From NCBI GenBank assembly GCA_026545765.1, contig JAIFAC010000286.1, forward strand, positions 62,001 through 126,000: DNA of 64,000 nt, given 5' to 3'. The translations under genes and the position numbers were made by a program. This DNA is from Plantago major. Lineage: Eukaryota > Streptophyta > Magnoliopsida > Lamiales > Plantaginaceae. Position 1 is the stretch's first letter. Each line of letters opens with the position of its first letter. The notes beneath the pieces were generated by a model. That model saw only the letters and a list, made by a program, of their open reading frames with translations. It was not told where the DNA came from and did no database searches. Below, in pieces: positions 10,659 through 21,850 of the stretch.

Positions 10659-11857
10659 ATGGATATGGAGGTTGATCATTATCTTGTTTTGGGACTGCCG
10701 TCCGGCGAGGAAGGTGCCAAGTTTTCGGAGCAAGATATTCAGAAAGCTTATCGAGCAAAGGCGAGGGTGTTGCATCCGGATAAGAGACCGGATGACCCTA
10801 ATGCACATGCTGGGTTTCTAAAGCTTCAGACTTCGGATGAGGTTCTCAAGGATGAGAAGGATAGGAAGTTATTTGATGATTTACTTAGAGTGAAACGAGA
10901 GAAGCTTCAACGACAATATCAATGCCAAGGGCAGAATGATTCTAAGCGCAGGAAGATGATGTCTGATCTTGAAGAAAGGGAGAGGTCTGCTTTTGCTGTT
11001 AATCCAAACATGAAAGATCAAGAGGAGGAAGAGATGATCGCCCGGAAACTCAGGGAGGAGATTGCTAGAATACGAACTATGCACTCTAACAAAATGGGAG
11101 AAGTTTCAACTCCCTATAAGAAAAACACAGAAGCGAAGGAAGTGAATAAATCGAGTGGTGAAGGCAATGGATTCGATAAAGATAAAACTCTTAAAGTTTC
11201 GTGGGAGAAGAGTGGTGTAAACTACACGGCACAGAGATTGACAGAGATTTTTGAGAAATTGGGTCATGTTGAAGATGTATTAATCAGGAAGAAGAAAGGG
11301 TCGCCTTTTGTGGTAATGGCTTCAAAGGTAGCAGCGGTAAGTATTCATAATTTCATGTTAACATTGTTTTGTACTTCTTGCTGCTATGTTTTTGCTTTTG
11401 GATTCTAAAGGAGATGTTTTGTTGGCAGGCTGCAAATCTTGGCAACGTTTTGGGTGATATATCAAATGCTCTGCTAGTTTTACCTCTTCAACCATCTTCA
11501 TCACCTGCACTATTCAGTGGAGAGAGAGACGAATCTGATGTTGCAAGAGTGAGCAATGTTGTTGGGGCCGGATATAAGGTATTTGAAGAATCTGTACTTG
11601 AAAAAATGAGAAGGGTATGCAACTGTTCCAGCTTGTGTCTACTTAATCTAGATCTCATATATTATTAATCATTTGGTTGTTGGAAAGCTTTTGGACTGCT
11701 GTGGAGCTGTTTGATTTTGGTATCTGAGAAAATTCTATTTCAAATGATTCGAGTTCTTTTTGCTATTGCTTCGTTGATAAAATCTGAAATTCTAGCTATA
11801 ATCTTTGACAATCCTCTAACTATGTTTATTATTGACCCGAATCGACAAAACTCTTGA
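10659..11857 (+). CDS. DNAJC17-like J-domain/RRM protein, copy I (last acceptor damaged)
   Basis: Hsp40-type co-chaperone with an N-terminal J domain (residues about 6-75, HPDKRP carrying the HPD motif that stimulates Hsp70) and a charged coiled coil (about 80-145). An RRM-like RNA-binding fold follows (LKVSWEKSGVNYT, HVEDVLIRKKKGSPFVVM). This architecture matches DNAJC17/Cwf23-type proteins linked to splicing. Exon 1 is 10659-11336 and exon 2 is 11429-11614, each with GT/AG sites. The last short exon should encode AAERQKS and stop (as at 27876-27899), but here its acceptor and start are altered (ACCCGAATCG, near 11835-11844); the TGA is 11855-11857. J copies II-IV are clearly broken, so this is the best candidate for the functional gene. 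Whether the acceptor is really lost depends on the CAG/CTG anomaly described under findings. Confidence 0.8.
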
Positions 11858-12693
11858 GAAAGCCAAATGTAGCATTTGGATGGATGTTGAAAATGATCAA
11901 ACATAGAGATACAAGAATGCAATCGCAGTCAAGGATCAAACTTGGAGATACAAGAATGCATTATATATTTCGCTTCTTTCTTAGTGGAAAATTGATGGTA
12001 GATGTAAAATATCATCTGAGAAATGTGGAAGTTCAGTACATGGATTCTTGTTGTAGTCATTGGTTTGTAGAACTACTTTGTATTGTTATAAGCTGCTAAA
12101 GGGAATGAAATAGTAGAAATCTTGATTTCATACAGGATATTGTGCAGATGTTTAGATATTTATTAGCAGTTCTTGTTGGATGCTGAATTAGTTTTGGTCG
12201 AACTGGGTAAACGTTTGCAGTTACATTTCACCTACCTTTCGTCTTTCGTGTCCACTTTTGGGCCTCAGAATTCACTACGGGTGAGGTTTGGCATGGAATA
12301 TTGGAAAAATTCCGATTTTGATTAAGAGATTAGCCCGATTCCAAATCTTCCAGTGCCAATCTGGAACCTAGTTTCTGGAACACTAGGTTGGTTCTTTCAA
12401 ACTACGACATAAGGACTTGTGTAAATCTAGTTTCAACACAAGTTAAGATTATGAGTTCTAATTTGCACATTCATGTTCATTGAGACTCATACACAATAAG
12501 CTTAATTTAGTGTTTGAATAGACAAAATTGTAGGAATAACCTGAAGAAAAATGCAAAGGGACAAATAGTAAAAAGTAAAAGTAAAACTATATTCCATTTA
12601 GAAACCGGTAAAAGGAAAGAAATACAAACACTGAGTTGAAACAAAAATAAAATAAACTGCTACTTAAACATCTTACGAAAGAAAAAAACAAGG
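11858..12693. other. 3' flanks between convergent J and MFS genes, unit I
   Basis: No coding signal. Contains the direct repeat AACTTGGAGATACAAGAATG and AT-rich sequence, and should hold the polyadenylation regions of both convergent genes. The same stretch recurs at 27900-28733 and 34493-35327 with small indels. Confidence 0.6.
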
Positions 12694-14375
12694 CTATCTT
12701 TGTACTTGATTCACCATTGCCATCTCCTTCTTTTCATTGGCTTCCATTTCATCTCCGAACTTCTTGTAGATGTCACTCTGTAGTATTCCTTAGTCCTGTA
12801 CACAGAATCAACGTGACGAGTGCCCAATGTGTTCGTGCAATCAAGTACAATGAAAGACGCGTTACGAGCAATGGCTACCGATACATGTCACTCCTTCACC
12901 ATTGTTCTCGTCGGCCCTTTACTAGCAAGTTGCTTCAAGGCCTCATTGTCGTCAGTCTCCCAACTATCACCACGTTCATTATGTATGATCCGAGGGGCTA
13001 GCGGTGACCACAGTTGAAGAGAGTCGAATAGTACTTGACCGAAAAGCTACGATATGATGATGATCGGCGTTAATGGATACCGAAGGAGAATCCTATGAGT
13101 AATGAAGCGATGTAGACTGAACTTGGGAAAGGAAAGCAATCATAAGATCACCGATAGCTGGGAGGGCGAGGCGAATGTCATCATCTGTTCTTGGCACTTT
13201 CCACTTGAGCGGACTTTTCGGAGGCGAATCCGGAGAATACCACGAAGTAGTTCCATATGCTCATCGAGAAACGAATGTGCTAATGGTCCGTTGTGGATAG
13301 CCTAAGGATTCTCGATCGCCTAAGTTATCGATCGCAGTGAAGCCGAACCGAGCCCTGAGCGTAGCCACGAAAAGAAATACCATGTCATTGCTTAACAGGT
13401 CCTGCAATATGGTATAATCTTCACCTCTTTTCGGCTTCTTAAATATGCTCTCGAAATAGCCTGTCTCAGCTGCTGGCTCTTCCTTTTTCGGGCTCTCTGG
13501 CAACTCCACGATTTCTAAATTTGAAACTACAACCGGTGGTTGTTCCACAACAACAACTGAAGGAACTTCTTGTGCTGGTTTCCTTCTCAAGTTCCATGTA
13601 GCTAATTCCTCCATTACAGAAATCAACAATGGAAGAAACAACAAGAAACAAACACCAGTTGCACTTATAACATAATCAGCATGAGCGAAAGTAACATACT
13701 TCTGTGCAATAGTCAATCCCATCGAAACTAGAGCCATCACACCAGAGATAACCAGATACTGATGAAACACCTTCACCTCATTCGGATGCCTCGAAATCTT
13801 CATGATCCAGATATTGAACATGAACAGAATCGAAATAACAGCCGGAAGCCACCCGATAAGCAAGATCAACGACTTGCCATCGTTCCCAAAAATCGCCAAA
13901 TAAAGCTGTAAAAATCGCTCATTTCCACAAACCCCTTCATCAAACCAAGCAACATCCCTCTACTCTGAAAATTCTTAACACAAGTAACAAGCGACCCCGT
14001 GTTGGCGACATTCTGCGAATTCGCACCAATGCAGATGTACGCACACATCTCCCAGACAGTAGGCTTCTTAATCTTTGCACTAACAGAAAGCCAGATCATG
14101 AAGTAGCCCACGAAATTCATGGCCGAACCGACCAGGAGCACAAACCACACCGGGGTAACCTCGGCTATGAGGCCGGACAAAACTCCAACGTTCGCTCCCA
14201 AGTCGTTGCAGGTACTCAGCAGGTTAAGCGTCGTCTGATCGTATCCGAGGGCCGATTTGATCACCTTCGAGTAGACACCGAAGAGGTAAGTTGCCCTGGC
14301 GCCTGCCATGATCAGGAACGAGGCGAACATCATGAACCCACACGCCCTGGTACGTCCCGGTTGAGCCATCCCCAT
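12694..14375 (-). pseudogene. Nodulin-like MFS transporter, copy I (degenerate)
   Basis: Membrane transporter of the plant nodulin-like/MFS family (NFD4-like); substrate unknown. The N-terminal part reads well (FASFLIMAGARATYLFGVYSK; ANSQNVANTGSLVTCVKN), as does the central stretch 13899-13380. Compared with copy III there is an in-frame 30-bp loss just after the start (10 residues including LLTGRWFM). There are frame changes near 13900-13980, and strong decay at 12700-13370, where many CAG/CTG sites read CG. The ATG at 14375 is chosen by homology with 30484 and 37070. Tail-to-tail with J copy I. Not functional as written. Confidence 0.8.
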
Positions 14376-15277
14376 CCTTGCTTTCTTTTTCTGAGACGGC
14401 AAAAAATAGTTCAGTATTAATCACTTTCACACGGTGTACAACGAGCATAAGGGATGCTCAAACAAACGAGCAAACAAACGAACATAAAGGGATGATCAAA
14501 ACTAATTAACAACCTCTATGTCATCGTAACAAGATCCAAATAGATCCTAGGCGAGGAGAAAAATTGGTATGGATAGCAGTTTTGGAGAGGTTTAAATAAT
14601 GTTGATGTAATATTTGATTAGTAGTAGTAGTTTTTGGATATGTTTAGTAAACGATTATGTAACCGGATATAAATTACATACTAGAAATAGAGAGATTCAA
14701 GGAAAGTAGTCTTTGTGCTCAGAAAGGTTGGTCTCTTCTTATGTGAGTAGTCTTTCATGACTATACAATTTCTCTTTTTCGAAAATAGAAAATTATGCTG
14801 AATTATTGAATCATGCATGTTAAAGATATGTTGTAACTCGAATGGCAATAAAGTGATTAAATTCGTTACATCTTTTACAGATTAGGATAATAACTCTTCT
14901 TTTTATCCACTTTACATATTTTCTGTACTCTTTACAATTTAACAATTTTAATCCTCCCACGGTATAATGTCAATCTGTTAACTTGTTACAGATACACTGG
15001 TACTTTAGAAATATTCGTGAGGAGTGTAAACGTAGACAGATAAATATGAAGTGTAAAATATCATGTCAGCAAAAATTATTAGCTTGTGGATCGAAAATGT
15101 ATCAATCATTTCAAACATCACTGTTTGTTCGACGAAAGGTCAGATCCTGACAAAAAGATTGGATGCGCTAATAGTAATGTTGATGCAGAGTGATCAACTA
15201 ATCATGGTAAAGTAGCATAAAATATATAGTACTTTATAGTCTCCGGCTCTCAAATAAAGTTAGATGATACTCTATAT
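14376..15277. other. MFS upstream region, unit I
   Basis: AT-rich, with no coding frame. It is repeated at 30485-31387 and 37071-37939. It should include the MFS promoter, although I see no convincing TATA box. It ends where the CACTA-type terminus begins. Confidence 0.5.
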
Positions 15278-15655
15278 CACTTCAAGAAATCCGGCATTTA
15301 GTGACGGACGGTAGCGACGGATAGATTCCGACGCTATTTAGCGACGAATCGCTAATTTTAGCGACGGAATGGAGACGGATTGAGCGAATTCGCTCAATCC
15401 GTCTCTAATCCGTCGCTAATTTAGCGATAGATGTTTTTCCGTCGCCAAATAGCGACGGATAAAAAAATCCGTCGTTATTTAGGGACGGATATTAAATCCG
15501 TGACTCAATAAGTTGACCGGATTAAAAAAAACAAAAATAATAAAATAAAATTGTAAATAGCGACGGATCGCGGTCCGTTGCTATTTATTTAGCGACGGAT
15601 TTTAGCGACGGATAGCGATTCGTCGCTAAAATCAATATACTATCGGCTCCAGCAG
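15278..15655 (+). mobile_element. CACTA-type transposon end with GCGACGGAT subterminal repeats (first junction)
   Basis: Begins CACTTCAAGAAATCC; the cleaner copies at 31388 and 37940 read CACTACAAGAAATCC, the classic terminal sequence of En/Spm (CACTA) elements. Many direct and inverted copies of TTTAGCGACGGAT follow, the usual subterminal binding-site array. A near-perfect palindrome at 15372-15405 (GAGACGGATTGAGCG / CGCTCAATCCGTCTC around AATT) could form a hairpin. No opposite end (TTTCTTGTAGTG) or transposase is seen, so this is an isolated end duplicated with the flanking genes. Confidence 0.75.
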
Positions 15656-17111
15656 AATCATTTTTGCACGTGTTCTTCTTCTCTGCATTTCTTCATTCGC
15701 CAAATCTCGACCGTTCCGGCCAATTTCGGAGTATTCTCGAAGCCTGTGGGACAAGGAGCTCGTGTGGTCAACAAATTCCATCTTTTTTCAGCTAAATCGA
15801 AGGTATTTTGGCTAAAACCCTAACTTTGCCAAATTTGGGGATTTTGTTAATTTCGACTAATTTGAGCAATTGCATGTTTATTGTAAATATGTAGTAGTTA
15901 GTTAAGCTTATATTACGTAGTGTGTTAACTTTGTGATGTTCAATTGATATATTGATTGTGAATTTGGATTTTTAGTATAATGTATGTTTGGAAGTATGTA
16001 GGGTTGTTAATTTGATATTTTCGTATATGTAATAGGATTAGAATGATTTAGTTGAGTGTTTTGGAACCCTTACTTGTTGTCAAAATTGGGAATTTTGTTA
16101 ATTTCGACTAATTAGATCAATTGTATGTTTATCGGAGCTATAGTATACTAGCTAGTTAACTTTGTGCAATTGATATATTGATTGTCAATTTGTATTGTTA
16201 ATTAGTATAATGTTAGGATGTTTGTAAGTACGTAGTAATTTTGATTCGATTTGTGCGGTTTGCCCTGATCTTTGATGGGTTGCGAATTGGCCCCGAACTT
16301 TAAAATGCGTTGCTATATGCCCCTTATAATTGCTTTGCGTCTGATGTGTATCACATGCTTTGACTAATAAATATTCTGAAAATTTTACTTTAAGAGGCGT
16401 ATAGCAACACATTTAAAAATTAAGGGGGCGTATGCGTATCGCAACCTAACAAAAATAAGAGAGAAAATCGTACAATAGTCAAACTTTAAGAGGCACTACT
16501 ACGGTTAAAAATTAGAGACTGTTTGGCATGCGCTTATAACCGATATCCAATCCACTCTAGTCACTTGAAATATTGTTGAGCTGCTCTAGTTGAGTACAGT
16601 ATTCTTGAAAATCTCCACAAGATCTACCTCCGGAGCAACCAGCGGCACCACCACTGCCGATCCACCATCATCTCCGGCCAGCTATTTGCGGGTAAAGTAT
16701 TTTTCCTAATTGGTAACTTTTCCCCCTTTATTTTGTAATTGATCATTTTTGTGGCTGCAATTAGGGCTTTTAGGTTTCCGATGTCTTCAATTGGATTGAA
16801 ACCTAATTCAAATTCACAAAAATCCCATATGAGATTGATTGGTTTTTCGATTCTTCTTGAATGCTACTGCTTGTTTACTTTCAGTTTGTAAGAAATTGGT
16901 CAACTAGATCATATATTATGCCCCAAATTCCATAAAGGGGAAATTGGAGTGTTTGAGTATTTGTTGCTATCGACTTTGCGTAGAATAGGCGGTACAGAAG
17001 CATATTAGTTCACCTTTTGTTTGTTTGTATATGAGTATCAGGGGAAGCTTTTTGTTTAATTTTTGAATATTATTACGTTTTTGCAGTTGATAAGATACCG
17101 GTGTAGGTGAT
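15656..17111 (+). other. CACTA-linked leader and J copy II 5' region
   Basis: Downstream of the repeat array comes a GC-richer stretch ending TAAATCGAAG|GTATTTTGG, which looks like an exon-intron edge. AT-rich DNA follows, containing a diverged internal direct duplication (GATTTTGTTAATTTCGACTA and GATATATTGATTGTGAATTTG each occur twice, about 220-250 bases apart). From about 16160 it matches the J-gene leader of unit I. The leader intron is 16692-17086. Confidence 0.55.
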
Positions 17112-19159
17112 ATGGATATGGAGGTTGATCATTATCTTGTTTTGGGACTGCCGTCCGGCGAGGAAGGTGCCAAGTTTTCGGAGCAAGATATTCAGAAAGC
17201 TTATCGAGCAAAGGCGAGGGTGTTGCATCCGGATAAGAGACCGGATGACCCTAATGCACATGCTGGGTTTCTAAAGCTTCAGACTTCCTAGGAGGTTCTC
17301 AAGGATGAGAAGGCTAGGAAGTTATTTGATGATTTACTTAGAGTGAAACGAGAGAAGCTTCAGCGACAATATCAACGCCAAGGGCAGAATGATTCTAAGC
17401 GCAGGAAGATGATGTCTGATCTTGAAGAAAGGGAGAGGTCTTCTTTTGTTGTTGATCTAAACATGAAAGCTCGAGAGGAGGAAGAGATGATCGCCCAGAA
17501 TCTCAGGGAGGAGATTGCTAGAATACGAGCTATGCACTCTAACAAAGTGGGAGATGTTTCAACTCCTTATAAGAAAAACACAGAAGCGAAGGAAGTTAAT
17601 AAATCGAGTGGTGAAGGCAATGGATTCGATAAAGATAAAACTCTTAAAGTTTCGTGGGAGAAGAGTGGTGTAAACTACACGGCACAGAGATTGACAGAGA
17701 TTTTTGAGAAATTTGGTCATGTTGAAGATGTATTAATCAGGAAGAAGAAAGGGTCGGCTTTTGTGGTAATGGCTTCAAAGGAAGCAGCGGTAAGTAATCA
17801 TAATTACATGTTAACATTGTTTTGTACTTCTTGCTGCTATGTTTTTGCTTTTGGATTCTAAAGGAGATGTTTTGTTAGCAGGCTGCAAGTCTTGGCAACG
17901 TTTTGGGTGATATATCAAATCCTCTGCTAGTTTTACCTCTTCAACCATCTTCATCACCTGCAGTATTCAGTGGAGAGTGTTGAGGGGTAAACCTCGAACA
18001 CTAACTAACCAAACTATTACAAGCAACCCGGTCTGTAGCCCGCCTCCTACTTGAAGTCCGAAGGAATACTCGTCCGAACCAGGTCACCTAAAATGACTAA
18101 GTGGGGGGGTTAGAACTGGATGCCCGGATTGCCTATGTCAATCCGGTAAGAGACTTTACACAAGAGAGAGTTGGAAGCTCTCAATGTAATAGTTATGAGG
18201 GAGGCTATAATATTAATATGGCTCGTGACTTGTCGAGTTCTCCCTTACCTCTAGGTCTTAGACCTTGAGCTGTATTTATAGATATCGTATACTCATGAGG
18301 TAGCTCATGAGATGATGCCAAGTGTACGATCCAGATTTGGACACCAATGCTACCTTTGGCCCATGGCCCATTAGTGAACAGTAGTCCAATACCGATAAGT
18401 GGGCACGAGAGGTAGTTTGGACCTTTTCCCTCCGAGAATCTTTATTCACTGTTGGGTCGTGTTAGTCCCTCGGACAGATCTGCCTTGGTTGATCGCCTTG
18501 GGTGACTCTGGATGTCCGAGCCAAGAGTCTCACCAAGTATCTCGATGGTTACATTACATACGTTTGGTCTTAGAGTAATGGTGGCGTCGAGGTTCTCTAA
18601 ATGCGGTCCGTTAAACATCTGTCTTGACATGGTCAGTTTACAAGTCCTTTCCTTAGCCCGGCTCGGTGGTGTGGGGATGTAGTGACTTGACGTGCGGTCG
18701 ATTCACTTTGGCGGACCATGTGAGGTCGGACCAGTACTGAATTGGCTAGTTAAGCCGTGACGCGCTTTAGGACACGCTCTATGGCGCCCTTAACGGATTG
18801 GACATATTTCCGTATCAACAGAGAGAGAGACGAATCTGATGTTGCAAGAGCGAGCAATGTTGTTGGGGCCGGATATAAGGCATTTGAAGAATCTGTACTT
18901 GAAAAAATGAGAAAGTTAAGCAAGCTGTCGGCTGTCTACTTAATCTAGATCTCATATATTATTAATCATTTGGTTGTTGGAAAGCTTTTGAATTGTGGAG
19001 CTGTTTGATTTTGGTATCTGAGAAAATTCTATTTCAAATGATTCGAGTTCTTTTGCTATTCTGTTTCGTTGATGAAAATCAAATTCTAGCTATAATCTTT
19101 GACAATCTCAGAACTATGCGTTTATTATTGACCAGTTTGAGCAACGACAAAAGTCTTGA
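17112..19159 (+). pseudogene. DNAJC17-like J-domain/RRM protein, copy II (stop codon and solo LTR)
   Basis: Copy of the gene at 10659. Exon 1 (17112-17789) has an in-frame TAG at 17289-17291 at codon 60, inside the J domain, where copy I has a GAT codon. Exon 2 (from 17882) is split by an 843-bp solo Tat LTR. Its donor has lost a G (GAAAG|TTAAGC at about 18915). The last exon (19136-19159) reads FEQRQKS instead of AAERQKS. Three independent lesions make this a dead copy. The frame downstream of the stop is still open, so inactivation looks recent. Confidence 0.9.
17978..18820 (-). repeat. Solo LTR of the Tat family inside J copy II exon 2
   Basis: Starts TGTTGAGGGG and ends GTATCAACA, 843 bp, flanked by the 5-bp target duplication GAGAG (17973-17977 and 18821-18825). 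Removing the LTR and one duplicate restores the exon sequence seen at 27541-27570. It is the reverse complement of the LTR at 8841-9722. A solo LTR forms by recombination between the two LTRs of a full element, so a complete Tat element once sat here. Confidence 0.93.
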
Positions 19160-19597
19160 GAAAGCCAAATGTAGCATTTGGATGGATGTTGAAAATGATC
19201 AAACATAGAGATACAAGAATGCAATCGAAGTCAAGGATCAAACTTGGAGATACAAGAATGCATTATATATTTCGCTTCTTTCTTAGTGGAAAATTGTTGG
19301 TAGATGTAAAATATCATCTGAGAAATGTGGAAGTTCAGTACATGGATTCTTGTTGTAGTCATTGGTTTGTAGAACTACTTTGTATTGTTATAAGCTGCTA
19401 AAGGGAATGAAATAGTAGAAATCTTGATTTCATAGTGGATGTTGTGCAGATGTTTAGATATTTATTAGCTGTTCTTGTTGGATGCTGAATTAGTTTTGGT
19501 CAAACTGGGTAAACGTTTGCAGTTACATTTCACCTACCTTTCGTCTTTTGTGTCCACTTTTCGGCCTCAAAATTCACTACGGGTGAGGTTTGGCGAC
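19160..19597. other. J copy II 3' flank, ending at a deletion junction
   Basis: Matches the 3' flank of copy I up to GAGGTTTGGC, then jumps to CACTA-end sequence. The whole MFS gene and its upstream region (about 3 kb in other units) are missing. Confidence 0.75.
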
Positions 19598-19905
19598 GAA
19601 ATGGCGACAAAATTCACTACGGATAGATTCCGTCTATTTAGCAACGAATCGCTAATTTTAGCGACGGATTGGAGACGGATTGAGCGATCCGTCTCTAATC
19701 CGTTGCTAATTTAGCGACGGAAGTTTTTCCGTCGCCAAATAGCGACGGATAAAAAAATCCGTCGTTATTTAGGGACGGATATTAAATCCGTCCCTAAATA
19801 AGTTGACCGGATTAAAAAAAAATAAAATAAAATTGTAAATAGCGACGGATCGCGATCCGTCGCTATTTATTTAGCAACGGATAGCGATCCGTCGTTAAAA
19901 TCAAT
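19598..19905 (+). mobile_element. CACTA-type end, second junction (terminus lost)
   Basis: GCGACGGAT repeat array as at 15278 but without the CACTA terminus, because the MFS deletion runs into it. A 26-base filler containing a second copy of CAAAATTCACTACGG (19568-19582 and 19608-19622) marks the join. Confidence 0.7.
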
Positions 19906-20746
19906 ATACTATCGGCTCCAGCAGAATCATTTCTGCGCGTGTTCTTCTTCTCTTCATTTCTACATTCGCCAAATCTCTTTACGGCCAAATCTCGATTCGT
20001 TCCGCCAATTTGAGTCTTCGAAACGTGGGACAAGGAGCTCGTGTGGTCAACAAATTTCATCTTTTTTCAGCTAAATCGAAGGTATTTTGGCTAAAACCCT
20101 AACTTTGCCAAATTTAGGGATTTTGTTAATTTCGACTAATTTGAGCAATTGCATGTTTATTGTAAGTATGTAGTAGTTAGTTAAGCTTATATTACGTAGT
20201 GTGTTAACTTTGAGATGTTCAATTGATATATTGATTGTGAATTTGGATTTTTAGTATAATGTTAAGATGTTTGGAAGTATTTAGGGTTGTTAATTTGATA
20301 TTTTCGTATATGTAATAGGATTAGAATGATTTAGTTGAGTGTTTTGGAACCCTTACTTGTTGTCAAAATTGGGAATTTTGTTAATTTCGACTAATTAGAT
20401 CAATTGTATGTTTATGGGAGCTATAGTATACTAGCTAGTTAACTTTGTGCAATTGATATATTGATTGTGAATTTGTATTGTTAATTAGTATAATGTTAGG
20501 ATGTTTGTAAGTACGTAGTAATTTTGATTCGATTTGTGCGGTTTGCCCTGATCTTTGATGGGTTGCGAATTGCCCCCGAACTTTAAAATGCGTTGCTATA
20601 TGCCCCTTATAATTGCTTTGCGTCTGATGTGTATCACATGCTTTGACTAATAAATATTCTGAAAATTGTACTTTAAGAGGCGTATAGCAACACATTTAAA
20701 AATTAAGAGGCGTGTAACCTAACAAAAATAAGAGAGAAAATCGTAC
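19906..20746 (+). other. CACTA-linked leader, third unit, up to the copia insertion
   Basis: Same leader as 15656-16480, including its internal direct duplication. Interrupted at 20746 by a copia element and resumed at 27433. Confidence 0.65.
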
Positions 20747-21835
20747 TGTTAGAACGTAGGATCCCGGATTGGTACTTGGAACAAGATCAATAGACAATGT
20801 TGCCAACAATGTTGTTCAACAATGTCTTCAACATAGTAAACAGGTGGCAGCGGATGAATATGAATGAAACTTCTATTACCAAGCCAACATATATAAATAT
20901 GTTAGCCACGCCTTCAAGCAAAATATCTACTGACAGGAAAAGTAGATCTAATCAAGTGGGTTTAATACAATCACAGACGATTGATTAAACAACCAAAAAC
21001 TAGCCCTAGAAGAACTAACAGTAAAAGCTATTCTAGGTCGATGTTAGAAAGAGTTATTCTAACAATGAATACTCTTAGACAAACTCTAAAGCTAGCAGAA
21101 AACAAGAAGCCTAAACTCTTTAATAAAATCTTGATTGATCATCAAAAAGGCTTGATGATTGCTCAGCTGAATCCTTGTATATATACTTGAGATATCGACA
21201 GCTCCCATCCAAGTCGAAAGGCAATAGGATCTCAACAAAGGCAATTTTCCATGTTCTTGTTTTCTTCAATAATCAGCTAGAAGGAAATTCCAATATTAGT
21301 GTCTTCAACAATATATTTCCTTCTTGCTTTCTTCAACAATCTTCTTGAAAGATTCTCTCTTTAATCTTGTATTCTTCTTGCAACTATGTTCTTCCTGTAC
21401 ATATGTGATGATCCAGGATCTCAGCAGGAAGAAACTAACGTTGTTTCTCTGTATATGGCTGGCTGGAAAATCTTTCCAAGATTATCTCTAGAGAATCGTT
21501 TATTTCCTTCTTTCTTTCAAGGTGCCCATAACTTGTGAAACTCTTTCCTTCTTTTTAGATTGCATTCCTTATGTCCAAAGCAGCTCAAACTCTTTCCTTA
21601 TTCCTGCAGAAATTCGAATTGATTGCTTCCAGTCCAAGTCATCAGTCCAATTGGCCTGCTTGTTTCTATGTTGTCTGTTGTTGTCCGTAATGTTGTTCCA
21701 ACATTGTATCGGCACTATTTCGCAATGTTGCACAACATTGAAATCCTGCAGTTCGCAAACAACAACAACAAACACAAACATTGAACTGAATCATGAAAGA
21801 TAAGATTAACTAATCAAGTGCAACTTGCATTTTCA
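20747..21835 (-). repeat. LTR of the copia element (left in window)
   Basis: TGTTAGAACG...CATTTTCA in plus orientation, 1089 bp; nearly identical to 26355-27427 apart from small indels. It is the 3' LTR in element orientation. Confidence 0.9.
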
Positions 21836-21850
21836 ATCTCCCCCTTAATC
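21836..21850 (-). other. Polypurine tract of the copia element
   Basis: On the minus strand TTAAGGGGGAGATTG directly precedes the LTR start, the expected place for plus-strand priming. Confidence 0.65.

Noticed and set aside
11854..12099. Open frame after the J gene stop, repeated in each unit
   Set aside because: It lies in the shared 3' flank, stays open only between recent duplicates, and contains the tandem repeat GGAGATACAAGAATG rather than protein-like sequence.
15278..15655. Regularly spaced GCGACGGAT repeats resembling a CRISPR array
   Set aside because: Repeats are very short, occur in both orientations with irregular spacing, sit next to a CACTA terminus, and the DNA is plant nuclear.
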